64,000 nucleotides of DNA from Gallionella sp. (GTDB lineage: Bacteria; Pseudomonadota; Gammaproteobacteria; Burkholderiales; Gallionellaceae): contig PLWV01000006.1 of assembly GCA_003153155.1 (NCBI GenBank), positions 1 through 64,000 on the forward strand, given 5' to 3'. Both the position numbers and the translations under genes were made by a program. The notes beneath the pieces were generated by a model that was not told the origin of the DNA, ran no database searches, and worked only from the letters and a program-made list of their open reading frames with translations. The stretch's first letter is position 1, and each line of letters begins with the position of its first letter. Below, piece by piece: positions 1 through 9,048 of this stretch.

Positions 1-36
1 CAGCGGGCGTTCAGGCGTATTCATGCTCGTATTGAA

Positions 37-2580
37 TCACCGCTGCCATAGAATTCGCGCGGCTTCAAGGGGAACCGCCACGCCGTCGCGGTGCGGTATG
101 AGTCGCGCCGTATAGTCCGTCGCCGGGCGGGCTGCAGGCACCCCTGCGCGATAGGCGTAGCTGTTTGTTGCGCCCGCCGGTTGTCGCACGCGCTTCATCT
201 CCACTCGCTCCGGTGCGGTACCGTTAACGCCATTGGCATAAAGTTCAACCCACACTGCCTCTGGGTCGAGATCATCGAGATACACTTGCACTTCAAATAC
301 GTGCTGCTCACCACGAGTCTCAACCTTCACTTCGCCGAAGCGTAGTGCGGTCCATTTTTGGTCCAGAGCATGCCGCCAACTAACCATATCCACACCAATT
401 GCGCCTTTGTCGGCAGCCCGCTCAAGGTAGGCTGAGGCCGCCGGGAGGTAGTGTTGCTCAGTGTACTCGCACACCGTGTGATTGGCGCAAAAACGCGGTG
501 TCAATCGCGCCATGCTTTCTCGCATCCGGTTCACCCAGGCGCTGGGGATACCTTGTTCATCGCGAGCATAGAACTCAGGGATCACCTCGCGTTCGAGCAG
601 GTCATAGAGGGCTTCAGCTTCGATAGCGTCCCAGGCGGGATCGTTATCATGTTCCTGACCATCCCCCAACGCCCACCCCACCTCCGGTGTGTAGGCCTCG
701 GCCCACCAGCCGTCCAATTCCGAGAGATTGATGCCGCCATTGACTAACACCTTCATGCCGCTGGTTCCACACGCCTCCCAAGGCCGCCGTGGCGTGTTAA
801 TCCAGACATCCACCCCCTGCACAAGGTACTCGCTCAAGAGCATGTTGTAGTCACTGAGGAAGACCACATGGCGTCGGGCATCGGGGCGCCGGATGAACTG
901 CGTCCACTGCTGAATGAGGGCCTGCCCTGCCAAGTCTGAGGGATGGGCCTTGCCAGCCATGATGAGCTGTACCGGGCGTTGCGGATTGGTCAACAGGCGC
1001 AGCAGCCGCTCCGGATCATGCAGCAGCAGATTGGGTCGCTTGTAGGTGGCGAAGCGACGCGCAAAGCCCAAGGTCAACACGTTGGGGTCGAAAAGGTGCC
1101 CCGCCTCCGCCTCCGCTTCGAGCGACGCGCCGGAGGCGGCCAACTGCATGGACAAGCGCTCGCGCACGTAGACCACAAAAGACTGTCTGGCTGCGATGCG
1201 GAATTGCCAGAGCCTGGCGTCGGAGACACGGCGCATGTCCTGCTCCAGGGTTTCTGTCGTCCCCAGCCAGCGGTCCTTGCCACAGGCCTCCGTCCAAAGA
1301 TCATCCGCTGCCGCGGAGTCCCAAGTCGGCATGTGGACTCCGTTCGTGATGTGGCCGATGGGCACCTCCGCCGTCGGCCAGTGCGGAAAGAGAGGCTCAA
1401 ACAGGTGCCGGCTCACCTGCCCATGCAAGCGACTTACGCCATTGACCGCCCCGCTCCCGCGGATCGCCAGATAGGCCATATTGAAACTTTCAGACGAGTC
1501 GTTCGGGTTCTGGCGGCCGAGCGCCAGCAGGTCGTGGAGCGTAAGGCCGAGCCTCCCGGCGTACCTACCGAGGTATTGTTCGATGAGGGCCGGAGCAAAA
1601 CGATCGAAGCCGGCGGGCACCGCCGTGTGCGTGGTGAACAAGTTGCCCGCTCGCGTAACGGCCAGAGCCACGTCAAAAGGCTGGCCTGTTTCCTCCATGA
1701 AATTCCGGGCGCGCTCCAGCACCGCGAAGGCCGCATGGCCTTCGTTGAGGTGACAGACTTCCGGCTGTAGGCCGAGTGCGCGGAGCAACCGCCACCCGCT
1801 GAGCCCGAGCACCAGCTCTTGTTTTAACCGCAACTCCGATCCGCCCCCGTACAACTCGCTGGTGATCCCACGATGCGCCGGGTAATTCGCTGCGTCATTG
1901 CTGTCCAGCAGGTACAGCTTCACGCGTCCGACCTGAACCTGCCAAGCGCGCAGCCAGACCGAGTAACCGGGTAATGCGACCTCTAATCGCAACCACTCCC
2001 CATTCGGTTTACGCAAGGGCGTGATCGGCAATTGCCCCGGATCGTTGTACGGATAAAGGGCCTGCTGGGCACCATCCTGGTCAATCACTTGGCGAAAATA
2101 GCCCTGCTGGTAGAGCAGCCCCACGCCAACCACCGGAACGCCCAGATCGCTGGCGGCTTTGAGCTGATCGCCGGCCACGTTGCCCAATCCTCCCGAATAG
2201 ATCGGGAGAGCTTCGCTCAACATAAATTCCATGCTGAAATACGCCACACAGGTCAGGGGCACCTCGGGATGATGTTGCTGAAACCACGCGGGCGCCTCCT
2301 CCGCCTGCTTCTTGGACTGCACAAGGGCATCGATCTTCTTGCGGAAGGCCGGATCGGCGAGCACGCGCCGGATCTTCTCCCGGGAGACCGTCTGCAGGAC
2401 ATCGCACGGGTGACGCGTCAGATCCCACAGTACCGGATCCAGTTGCCGCCACACCTCGTCGGTGGCATGATTCCACGTCCAGCGCATATCCAAGGCCAGC
2501 TCGACCAGGGAATCGAATCCCTCGACATCTGCGGGGAGCAGGTTATATAGCGGGTGTCTGATACGTGTTTGTTCGCTCAT
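37..2580 (-). CDS. glgP: Alpha-glucan (glycogen/maltodextrin) phosphorylase, GT35
   Basis: Phosphorolysis of alpha-1,4-glucans to glucose-1-phosphate in the cytosol. The 847-residue product has the layout of the short bacterial alpha-glucan phosphorylases: an N-terminal helical segment, the conserved MEFMLSEALPIYSGGLGN block near residue 120, and the PLP-lysine block GTSGMK with Lys610 as the expected Schiff-base lysine. The start was placed at 2580 because GAAGGAGAAACT precedes this ATG; the frame stays open to 2760, but the added residues match nothing in the family. The ATG overlaps the stop of the upstream phosphoglucomutase remnant (ATGA), so it was probably once translationally coupled to an intact pgm. 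Upstream genes of the same sugar-phosphate cluster are broken, so its promoter may have changed. The catalytic part looks intact. Confidence 0.93.
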   Translation of the reverse strand: MSEQTRIRHPLYNLLPADVEGFDSLVELALDMRWTWNHATDEVWRQLDPVLWDLTRHPCDVLQTVSREKIRRVLADPAFRKKIDALVQSKKQAEEAPAWFQQHHPEVPLTCVAYFSMEFMLSEALPIYSGGLGNVAGDQLKAASDLGVPVVGVGLLYQQGYFRQVIDQDGAQQALYPYNDPGQLPITPLRKPNGEWLRLEVALPGYSVWLRAWQVQVGRVKLYLLDSNDAANYPAHRGITSELYGGGSELRLKQELVLGLSGWRLLRALGLQPEVCHLNEGHAAFAVLERARNFMEETGQPFDVALAVTRAGNLFTTHTAVPAGFDRFAPALIEQYLGRYAGRLGLTLHDLLALGRQNPNDSSESFNMAYLAIRGSGAVNGVSRLHGQVSRHLFEPLFPHWPTAEVPIGHITNGVHMPTWDSAAADDLWTEACGKDRWLGTTETLEQDMRRVSDARLWQFRIAARQSFVVYVRERLSMQLAASGASLEAEAEAGHLFDPNVLTLGFARRFATYKRPNLLLHDPERLLRLLTNPQRPVQLIMAGKAHPSDLAGQALIQQWTQFIRRPDARRHVVFLSDYNMLLSEYLVQGVDVWINTPRRPWEACGTSGMKVLVNGGINLSELDGWWAEAYTPEVGWALGDGQEHDNDPAWDAIEAEALYDLLEREVIPEFYARDEQGIPSAWVNRMRESMARLTPRFCANHTVCEYTEQHYLPAASAYLERAADKGAIGVDMVSWRHALDQKWTALRFGEVKVETRGEQHVFEVQVYLDDLDPEAVWVELYANGVNGTAPERVEMKRVRQPAGATNSYAYRAGVPAARPATDYTARLIPHRDGVAVPLEAARILWQR

Positions 2581-2800
2581 AGTTTCTCCTTCAGTTTTGG
2601 CTCGGACGGAATCCCCGACTGCTGCATGGACGCCGCCAGCGCAGCACCGACGATGACCTGTGCTTCCGCCAGGATGCGGCGCAGATGATCCGCTCCCCTG
2701 AAGCTCTCCGCATAAATCTTGTAGATATTCTCGATCCCTGACGGACCCGCCGCGAACCATTCACTCTTGGTAATCACCTTCAACCCGCCGATGGGCATGC
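2577..2800 (-). pseudogene. pgm: 3' remnant of phosphoglucomutase (deletion scar)
   Basis: About 72 codons that read as the extreme C-terminus of an E. coli-type alpha-phosphoglucomutase: GGLKVITKSEWFAAGPSGIE followed by NIYKIYAESFRG. The family usually has Thr after the PSG of the phosphate-binding loop; here it is Ile. The other roughly 480 residues, including the active-site serine, are absent. The fragment joins directly, in a different frame, to the 5' part of a transaldolase gene at about 2790-2800. The TGA stop overlaps the glgP ATG. It is a different family from the intact phosphoglucomutase at 47.2-48.8 kb. Confidence 0.8.
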
Positions 2801-3172
2801 CGCCGCCTTTATGGTGCCGGCGGTGTCGTCCGCGAGCAAGGGCGATACCTCCAGCGACACCCAGCCGTCAACACCGCCAGTGGCGTCGTGGATCGGCCGG
2901 AAAAGATCAGCAGCCCGGATTAAATCTTCCAACGCAAGTTCGAAGAACAACGCCTCACCCGACTTGCCCGCGAGTGCTTTTTTGCGGATGGCGTCATCGT
3001 AGAAATTACCATTTTTGATGGCGTGATCGAAGATCGTGGGATTGGAGGTGAGTCCCGTCACCGCAAAGTCCCTGATATAGCGGCTGAGCGTGCCGCTCGT
3101 CAGCAGCGCGCGCGTAATGTTGTCGAGCCAGAGACTTTGGCCCAGATACTGAAGCTGCTGTATAGCGTTCAT
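2780..3172 (-). pseudogene. tal: 5' remnant of transaldolase (deletion scar)
   Basis: The first about 118 residues read as an N-terminal transaldolase fragment: SLWLDNITRALLTSG, then VTGLTSNPTIFDHAI and GWVSLEVSPLLADDT. It ends at GTIKAA just where the phosphoglucomutase fragment begins. The Schiff-base lysine region and the rest of the barrel, roughly 240 residues, are gone, so it cannot be an active enzyme. A normal start is kept: ATG at 3172 with CAGGAG eight bases upstream. The original order tal - (other genes) - pgm - glgP is a plausible reconstruction. An IS630 remnant lies about 90 bp upstream. Confidence 0.82.
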
Positions 3173-3240
3173 GTCGTCTCCTGTCCCCCATCAACGGCCC
3201 TAACAGACCTGAACAAAGCGGGAAAATCGTAATTATTGAG

Positions 3241-3282
3241 CTTTACATATTTCATGGCACTACTTTACATATTTTATGACAC
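3241..3282. repeat. Tandem duplicate of an IS630 remnant end
   Basis: Two 20-bp copies, 3241-3260 and 3263-3282, are separated and followed by TA and differ at only two positions. Both begin CTTTACATATTT. The second is the left end of the IS630-type remnant; the first may be the end of another copy or a target duplication product. Confidence 0.6.
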
Positions 3283-3730
3283 TAAAACAAACCGGCTTGC
3301 TTCCAACAAGCCGCAATGAAATACGGGCGATGCTGAGTACTTTTGAGCTCGTTGCGGGCAGTCGTCTGCAACTCGGCGAAGTTGCCTGGGCAAAATTCGC
3401 CAACGCATTACGTTTGAGCCAAGCCCACAGATATTCGACCGGGTTGAAATCAGGCGAATACAGCGGCAGAAAATCGATCTGGATATGACCATCGGTGCTG
3501 TCCAAGTAATCCCTTACCAGTTTCGACCTGTACGCCTTGAGGCCATCCCAGATAATCAGGGGCCGCTGCTTGCGGTGAGATTCAGCCTGATACAGGAGTG
3601 GGCAGCCCGCGATAACATAGGACGGAAGCCCTGTAAATACGCGGGTTTTCGCGGGTTTCCTCGGTAAAGTGACAGCGCCGTTCGAGAGTTTGTTAAACCA
3701 CACCATCAGCTTCATAAAGTATTCGGCCAT
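3260..3730 (-). pseudogene. IS630-family transposase remnant
   Basis: A 156-residue open frame carrying the second half of an IS630-type DDE transposase: LIIWDGLKAYRSKLV (second catalytic Asp) and LPLYSPDFNPVEYLWAWLKR (catalytic Glu, 36 residues later). The N-terminal helix-turn-helix domain and the first catalytic Asp are missing. The residues before LIIWDGL do not follow the usual transposase sequence, which suggests frameshifts or an internal deletion. It is probably not functional. Confidence 0.75.
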
Positions 3731-3738
3731 GTAAAGTA
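3261..3738. mobile_element. Decayed IS630-type element with TA flanks
   Basis: TACTTTACAT at 3261-3270 and its exact inverse at 3729-3738 bracket the transposase remnant. The outer TA on each side fits the TA target duplication of IS630/Tc1 elements, giving 8-bp terminal repeats CTTTACAT. At about 475 bp it is less than half the usual element length, so it is an internally deleted copy. It lies between the transaldolase remnant and rpe. Confidence 0.62.
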
Positions 3739-3788
3739 TCGGATAGAATACGCACCTTGCATCCCAACTTACTTTTTAAGGACTCATC

Positions 3789-4481
3789 ATGTATCAAATC
3801 GCTCCGAGTATTCTTTCTGCCAATTTCGCCAAGCTGGGCGAGGAAGTTGACAATGTTCTTGCCGCCGGCGCTGACATAGTGCATTTCGATGTGATGGACA
3901 ACCACTATGTGCCGAACCTGACCATAGGTCCCTTGGTCTGCGAAGCGCTGCGCAAGCACGGCGTGACCGCTCCGATCGACGTGCATCTGATGGTCAAGCC
4001 GGTGGATCGCATCATTCCCGATTTCGCCAAGGCGGGCGCGACTTACATTACCTTTCACCCGGAAGCTTCCGAACACATCGACCGCACCATCGGCCTGATC
4101 AAGGAAAGCGGTTGCAAAGCCGGTCTGGTGTTCAACCCTGCCACGCCGCTGGAGATACTGGAATACACGCTGCCGAAATTGGATATGGTGTTGCTGATGT
4201 CGGTGAACCCCGGCTTCGGAGGGCAGAAATTCATTCCCCACGTGCTGGACAAGGCGCGCAAGGTACGCAAGATGATCGACGCAGCCGGTCTTAAGATTCG
4301 TCTGGAAATCGACGGCGGCGTGGGCCCTGCCAACATTCGCGAAGTGGCTGAAGCTGGCGTGGACACCTTCGTATCCGGTTCTGCGGTGTTTGGCGCAGGA
4401 AAAGATAGCGACAAACACCGCTACGACACTGTGATTGCCGCGCTGCGCGCCGAGCTGTCCAAGGTAAAGAAGCCAAAGTAA
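3789..4481 (+). CDS. rpe: Ribulose-phosphate 3-epimerase
   Basis: Interconverts ribulose-5-phosphate and xylulose-5-phosphate in the pentose phosphate pathway or Calvin cycle. The 230 residues have the family's normal length. Signature blocks are visible in order: [17 protein letters not shown] at the N-terminus, [39 protein letters not shown] and the phosphate-binding segment [17 protein letters not shown] seven bases before the ATG supports the start. gph follows after four bases, and trpE lies downstream; rpe-gph-trpEGD is a common betaproteobacterial order. Confidence 0.97.
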   Translation: MYQIAPSILSANFAKLGEEVDNVLAAGADIVHFDVMDNHYVPNLTIGPLVCEALRKHGVTAPIDVHLMVKPVDRIIPDFAKAGATYITFHPEASEHIDRTIGLIKESGCKAGLVFNPATPLEILEYTLPKLDMVLLMSVNPGFGGQKFIPHVLDKARKVRKMIDAAGLKIRLEIDGGVGPANIREVAEAGVDTFVSGSAVFGAGKDSDKHRYDTVIAALRAELSKVKKPK

Positions 4482-4485
4482 AGCA

Positions 4486-5175
4486 ATGGTACAGTCGCTA
4501 CATTTTCCCCTCAGCATTTCAGCAATCGTCATCGATCTCGATGGCACGATGCTGCATACCGCACCGGAACTGACGGAGGCGGCCAACCGCATGTTGCGCG
4601 ACATGGATTACCCGCCGGTGGCGCCGGAGTTGCTGATGAGCTACATCGGCAACGGCATCAGCTGGCTGGTCAAGCGCGCGCTGACCGGCGACATGCATGC
4701 CACGCCGGATGCCGCGCTGTATGACCACGCACTGCCGATTTTCGAAAAGCATTACACCGAGTTGCTGCTGAAAAGCAAACCGTTCAACGGTGTGATCGAA
4801 GGCCTGGACGCGATGCAGGCGGCGGGTTTCCGTTTAGGCTGCATCACTAACAAGGTGGCGCGTTACACCGAGCCGTTGCTGAAAGGTGTCGGCCTGGCGA
4901 AATATTTCGAGATCGTGCTATCCGGCGATACTTTGCCGGAGAAGAAACCGCATCCGCTGCCGCTGTTGCACGCAGCAAAATTTTTCGGCGTGCCGATCGA
5001 GAAATTGTTGCTGATCGGCGATTCGCTCAACGACACCGTCGCCGCGCGCGCCGCAGGTTGCCCGGTGTTCTGCGTGCCTTACGGCTATAATCACGGCGAA
5101 CCGGTCGACAGCTTATTTTTGGACGCGGTGATTGCCAATCTGCTCGCCGCTTTGCCTCTCATCAAACGCGTTTGA
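4486..5175 (+). CDS. gph: Phosphoglycolate phosphatase (HAD family)
   Basis: Hydrolyses 2-phosphoglycolate, made by Rubisco oxygenation or DNA repair, to glycolate. The 229-residue protein has HAD motif I as IDLDGTM with nucleophile Asp17 and general acid Asp19, a helical cap, and motif IV as LLIGDSLNDTVAARAAG near residue 175. It starts four bases after the rpe stop and is almost certainly cotranscribed with it. Assignment to phosphoglycolate rather than another small phosphate ester rests on its position behind rpe and its length. Confidence 0.93.
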   Translation: MVQSLHFPLSISAIVIDLDGTMLHTAPELTEAANRMLRDMDYPPVAPELLMSYIGNGISWLVKRALTGDMHATPDAALYDHALPIFEKHYTELLLKSKPFNGVIEGLDAMQAAGFRLGCITNKVARYTEPLLKGVGLAKYFEIVLSGDTLPEKKPHPLPLLHAAKFFGVPIEKLLLIGDSLNDTVAARAAGCPVFCVPYGYNHGEPVDSLFLDAVIANLLAALPLIKRV

Positions 5176-5241
5176 ATATGAAATTGAATAGCCTCCCCCG
5201 CTTCCCAGAAACCGCCGCTTGGCGATGGTGTTGATGCGATT

Positions 5242-5301
5242 GTAGGGGCGTAAGGCATTACGCCCTCACCTTCACCAAGGGCGTATGCCATACGCCCCTA
5301 C
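5242..5301. repeat. Palindromic REP-like pair
   Basis: Arms at 5242-5265 and 5279-5301 are inverted copies (two differences), each starting GTAGGGGCGTA outward and each nearly palindromic itself. It occupies the gph-trpE gap and could act as a terminator or processing hairpin. Its form resembles bacterial REP/BIME repeats. Confidence 0.7.
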
Positions 5302-5327
5302 GACACGACCAAACACCGGAGGTTTCA

Positions 5328-6815
5328 ATGCCGCACCCCATCACCGAACAAGAATTCAACGCACTTGCCGAGCAGGGCTATAACCGCATTCCTTTGGTAT
5401 GCGAAACCTTTGCCGATCTGGACACGCCGCTGTCGCTGTACCTCAAGCTCGCCAACCGACCGTATTCCTATCTGCTGGAATCGGTGCAGGGCGGCGAACG
5501 CTTCGGGCGTTATTCGTTCATCGGCCTGCCCGCCGACACCCGCATCACAGTACGCGGCAAGCAGGTCACACTGACGCATAAAGATGCCGAAACCACCCAC
5601 ATAGTCGAGAATCCGCTGGATTTCATCCGCGAATATCAAACACGTTTCAAGGTTGCATCTCTGCCCAATCTTCCGCGCTTCTGTGGCGGACTGGCGGGGT
5701 ATTTCGGCTATGAAACAATACGATATATCGAACCGCGCTTGGCCAAAGTTCACAAACCGGACGCAATAGCTACACCGGACATTCTGCTGATGCTCACCGA
5801 GCACTTGGCGGTGGTGGACAACCTCACCGGCAAACTCACTTTCATCGTCTATGCCAACCCGGAACAGGCCGACGCCTACGCGCAAGCCAAGCAACGTTTG
5901 CATGAACTGACCGTGCGCTTAAGACTACCCGTGAACATCCCGCACGCACCACCGATGCACGGTGGCGAAGCACATTCGGAATTTGGCGAAACCGCGTTCA
6001 AGAATGCAGTGGTAAAAGCTAAGCAATACATTTTCGATGGCGATATCATGCAAGTGGTGCTGTCCCAACGCATGGCACAACCCTTTCCCGCCGCGCCGCT
6101 TTCGCTGTATCGCGCGCTGCGCAGCGTGAATCCATCGCCGTATATGTTCTATTACGATATGGACGATCACCATGTGGTCGGCGCATCGCCGGAAATTCTG
6201 GTGCGGCTGGAAGGTGATGCGGTCACCGTGCGCCCCATCGCGGGAACCCGCCCGCGCGGCAAGACGCAGCAGCAGGATGCCAAACTCGCGCAAGATTTGT
6301 TGGCCGATCCGAAAGAGTTAGCCGAACACCTGATGCTGATCGATCTTGGCCGCAACGACATCGGACGTGTCGCACAAAACGGTACGGTGAAGCTCACCGA
6401 AAAAATGATCATCGAACGCTACTCGCACGTGATGCACATCGTCTCCAACGTCGAGGCCACGCTCAAACCCGGCTTCAACGCGATGGACGTGCTCAAGGCC
6501 ACCTTCCCCGCCGGCACGGTGAGCGGCGCGCCAAAAGTGCGCGCGATGGAAATCATCGATGAGCTGGAACCCAGCAAACGCGGCATCTACGCGGGTGCGG
6601 TCGGTTATCTCGGCTTCAACGGTGACATGGATCTGGCGATTGCGCTGCGCACCGCCGTGGTGAAAGACAACATGCTGTATGCGCAAGCCGGAGCAGGCAT
6701 CGTCGCCGACTCCGTGCCGGACAGCGAATGGCTGGAAACGCTGAACAAGGCGCGCGCCGTATTGCGCGCAACGGAAATGGTGCTGGCGGGGTTGGACAAC
6801 GATTGGGAACCGTAG
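5328..6815 (+). CDS. trpE: Anthranilate synthase component I
   Basis: Converts chorismate to anthranilate using ammonia from TrpG, the first committed step of tryptophan synthesis. The 495 residues contain an N-terminal regulatory part with the LLES motif (residues 46-49) used for tryptophan feedback binding, and the C-terminal chorismate-binding domain with [30 protein letters not shown] and the final [20 protein letters not shown] precedes the ATG. Its glutaminase partner trpG is separated from it by an FAD oxidoreductase gene. No leader peptide or attenuator was recognised in the 152 bp upstream. Confidence 0.97.
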   Translation: MPHPITEQEFNALAEQGYNRIPLVCETFADLDTPLSLYLKLANRPYSYLLESVQGGERFGRYSFIGLPADTRITVRGKQVTLTHKDAETTHIVENPLDFIREYQTRFKVASLPNLPRFCGGLAGYFGYETIRYIEPRLAKVHKPDAIATPDILLMLTEHLAVVDNLTGKLTFIVYANPEQADAYAQAKQRLHELTVRLRLPVNIPHAPPMHGGEAHSEFGETAFKNAVVKAKQYIFDGDIMQVVLSQRMAQPFPAAPLSLYRALRSVNPSPYMFYYDMDDHHVVGASPEILVRLEGDAVTVRPIAGTRPRGKTQQQDAKLAQDLLADPKELAEHLMLIDLGRNDIGRVAQNGTVKLTEKMIIERYSHVMHIVSNVEATLKPGFNAMDVLKATFPAGTVSGAPKVRAMEIIDELEPSKRGIYAGAVGYLGFNGDMDLAIALRTAVVKDNMLYAQAGAGIVADSVPDSEWLETLNKARAVLRATEMVLAGLDNDWEP

Positions 6816-6819
6816 CGCA

Positions 6820-8427
6820 ATGCTCAGGCTTACCGAAGTCAAACTCCCGCTGGCCCATGCCGAAGGCGAAATTAAGGCTGCGATTCTCGAGCGTCTTGGT
6901 ATCGCCGACGATGAGCTGATCAGCCACGTCGTTTTCAAACGTGGCGTGGATGCGCGCAAGTCTCACGCCATCCTGTTCACTTACACGCTGGATGTGGCGG
7001 TGCGCGATGAAGCGGTGATTCTGGCGCGATGCAAGAACGATCCGCACCTCTCCATCACGCCTGACACCAGCTACCACTTTGTGGCTTATGCTCCTGATGC
7101 ACTGTGCTCCAGACCAATAATCATCGGCATGGGGCCAGCAGGTTTGTTCGCCGGATTGATACTCGCGCAGATGGGCTTCCGCCCGCTGATCCTGGAGCGC
7201 GGCAAAGAAGTGCGCGAGCGCACCAAGGACACTTTCGGCTTGTGGCGGCAGGGCGTGCTCAACCCGGAATCCAACGTGCAGTTCGGCGAGGGCGGCGCGG
7301 GGACGTTCTCGGACGGCAAGTTGTATAGCCAGATCAAGGACCCGCGCTACCTGAGTCGGAAGGTGCTGGATGAATTCGTCAAGGCGGGCGCGCCGGAAGA
7401 AATTTTGTATGTGAGCCATCCGCACATCGGCACGTTCCGGCTGGTGGGCATGGTAGAGAAAATGCGCGAGACCATACAGTCTCTGGGCGGCGAGATACGC
7501 TTCAAGAGCCGCGTAGACAACATCGCAATCACGGACGGAAAAGTAACTGGTGTTGTACTCGCCAGCGGCGAATGCATCGCTACCGATCATCTGGTGCTGG
7601 CGGTCGGTCACAGCGCGCGCGACACCTTCGAGATGATCCACAAACGCGGCATCTATATCGAGGCCAAGCCGTTTTCGATCGGCCTGCGCATCGAGCATCC
7701 GCAGTCGCTGATCGATGCCGCACGCTATGGCAAGAACGCGGGCAATCCTCTGCTGGGCGCGGCGGATTACAAGCTGGTGCATCACGCCAGCAACGGACGT
7801 GCGGTGTACAGCTTCTGCATGTGCCCGGGCGGCACGGTAGTCGCGGCCACTTCCGAACCGGGGCGCGTGGTGACCAATGGCATGAGCCAGTATTCTCGCA
7901 ACGAGCGCAACGCCAACAGCGGCCTCGTGGTGGGCATTACGCCCGAGCAGGACTATCCCGGCGATGCATTGGCTGGGATGGAATTTCAACGCCGCTGGGA
8001 ATCGCGCGCATTTGAACTGGGCGGAGGAAACTATCAGGCGCCCGGACAACTGGTCGGCGATTTTCTCGCAGGCAAAGCTTCGACCGAATTTGGATCGGTG
8101 CAGCCGTCCTATACCCCCGGCGTGCATTTGTGCGATCTCAGCACCGCGCTGCCGGATTATGCGATTGCCGCGATACGCGAAGCCCTGCCTGCCTTCGCCA
8201 AGCAGATAAAAGGATTCGATTTGGCCGATGCGGTGCTGACGGGAGTGGAAACGCGCACCTCTTCGCCGATACGCATCAAGCGCAACGACGACGATTTGCA
8301 AAGTGTGAACACCAGAGGCTTGTATCCAACCGGCGAAGGCGCAGGCTATGCGGGCGGAATTCTTTCGGCAGCCGTGGACGGCATCAAGGTTGCCGAAGCG
8401 GTGGCTTTGAGTATGATAGGCAGATGA
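6820..8427 (+). CDS. FAD-dependent oxidoreductase (COG2509-like dehydrogenase)
   Basis: A 535-residue flavoprotein of the uncharacterised NAD(FAD)-utilising dehydrogenase group. It has an N-terminal module of about 95 residues, a dinucleotide-binding fold IIIGMGPAGLFAGLILAQMG from about residue 103, the family block FGEGGAGTFSDGKLYSQIKD, and a C-terminal FAD segment with TGEGAGYAGGILSAA. Its substrate is unknown. It starts four bases after trpE and sits in front of trpG, so it is probably transcribed with the tryptophan genes. This position suggests either a fortuitous insertion or a role linked to aromatic metabolism; the sequence does not decide between them. Confidence 0.87.
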   Translation: MLRLTEVKLPLAHAEGEIKAAILERLGIADDELISHVVFKRGVDARKSHAILFTYTLDVAVRDEAVILARCKNDPHLSITPDTSYHFVAYAPDALCSRPIIIGMGPAGLFAGLILAQMGFRPLILERGKEVRERTKDTFGLWRQGVLNPESNVQFGEGGAGTFSDGKLYSQIKDPRYLSRKVLDEFVKAGAPEEILYVSHPHIGTFRLVGMVEKMRETIQSLGGEIRFKSRVDNIAITDGKVTGVVLASGECIATDHLVLAVGHSARDTFEMIHKRGIYIEAKPFSIGLRIEHPQSLIDAARYGKNAGNPLLGAADYKLVHHASNGRAVYSFCMCPGGTVVAATSEPGRVVTNGMSQYSRNERNANSGLVVGITPEQDYPGDALAGMEFQRRWESRAFELGGGNYQAPGQLVGDFLAGKASTEFGSVQPSYTPGVHLCDLSTALPDYAIAAIREALPAFAKQIKGFDLADAVLTGVETRTSSPIRIKRNDDDLQSVNTRGLYPTGEGAGYAGGILSAAVDGIKVAEAVALSMIGR

Positions 8428-8456
8428 ACTTCGCCAGCAATTAGATCGGAACAAAC

Positions 8457-9026
8457 ATGCTTTTGATGATCGACAATTATGATTCCTTCACCTACAACCT
8501 GGTGCAGTATTTCGCCGAACTGGGTGCGGAGGTGGTGGTGCATCGCAACGATGAAATCAGCGTGGCACAAATCGCCGCGCTCAACCCGCAAAACATCGTG
8601 GTGTCGCCCGGCCCGTGTACACCGAACGAAGCCGGCATCTCGGTCGCGGCGATCCAGCACTTCGCCGGAAAGATTCCGATTCTGGGTGTATGCCTCGGGC
8701 ACCAGAGCATTGGCCAAGCCTTCGGCGGACGCATCATTCACGCCAAACAGTTGATGCACGGCAAAACCTCGGCGATCCATCACAACAACACCAGCGTGTT
8801 TCACGGCCTGCCCAACCCGTTCACCGCGACGCGCTATCACTCGCTGGTGATCGAGCGCGAAACACTGCCGGAATGTCTGGAGATCACCGCTTGGACCGAT
8901 GATAACGAGATCATGGGGGTGCGCCACAAAACGCTGGCGGTGCATGGCGTGCAGTTCCATCCCGAGTCCATCCTCACCGAACATGGGCATGACATGCTGG
9001 CAAATTTTTTACGAGGGAATGTGTAG
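8457..9026 (+). CDS. trpG: Anthranilate synthase component II (glutamine amidotransferase)
   Basis: Class I glutamine amidotransferase of 189 residues that passes ammonia to TrpE. The catalytic triad is visible: Cys79 in [12 protein letters not shown], and His and Glu in [14 protein letters not shown] near residue 170. Other family marks are [15 protein letters not shown] at the N-terminus and [12 protein letters not shown]. Such subunits can also serve para-aminobenzoate synthesis (PabA), so this one may be amphibolic. It lies 29 bp after the flavoprotein gene and 22 bp before trpD. Confidence 0.95.
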   Translation: MLLMIDNYDSFTYNLVQYFAELGAEVVVHRNDEISVAQIAALNPQNIVVSPGPCTPNEAGISVAAIQHFAGKIPILGVCLGHQSIGQAFGGRIIHAKQLMHGKTSAIHHNNTSVFHGLPNPFTATRYHSLVIERETLPECLEITAWTDDNEIMGVRHKTLAVHGVQFHPESILTEHGHDMLANFLRGNV

Positions 9027-9048
9027 GAGCGCATTTATAGAGGGCATC

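Noticed and set aside
943-1770. 275-codon plus-strand frame within the phosphorylase region.
   Set aside because: Opposite to glgP, whose motifs are unambiguous; Arg/Gln-rich shadow.
3693-4604. 303-codon minus-strand frame across rpe.
   Set aside because: Antisense to the certain rpe gene, with no recognisable domain.
6616-8454. Long open frame (612 codons) on the minus strand opposite trpE and the flavoprotein gene.
   Set aside because: It lies antisense to two clearly conserved genes, has low-complexity Ala/Arg/His composition and matches no protein family; it is a GC-bias shadow.
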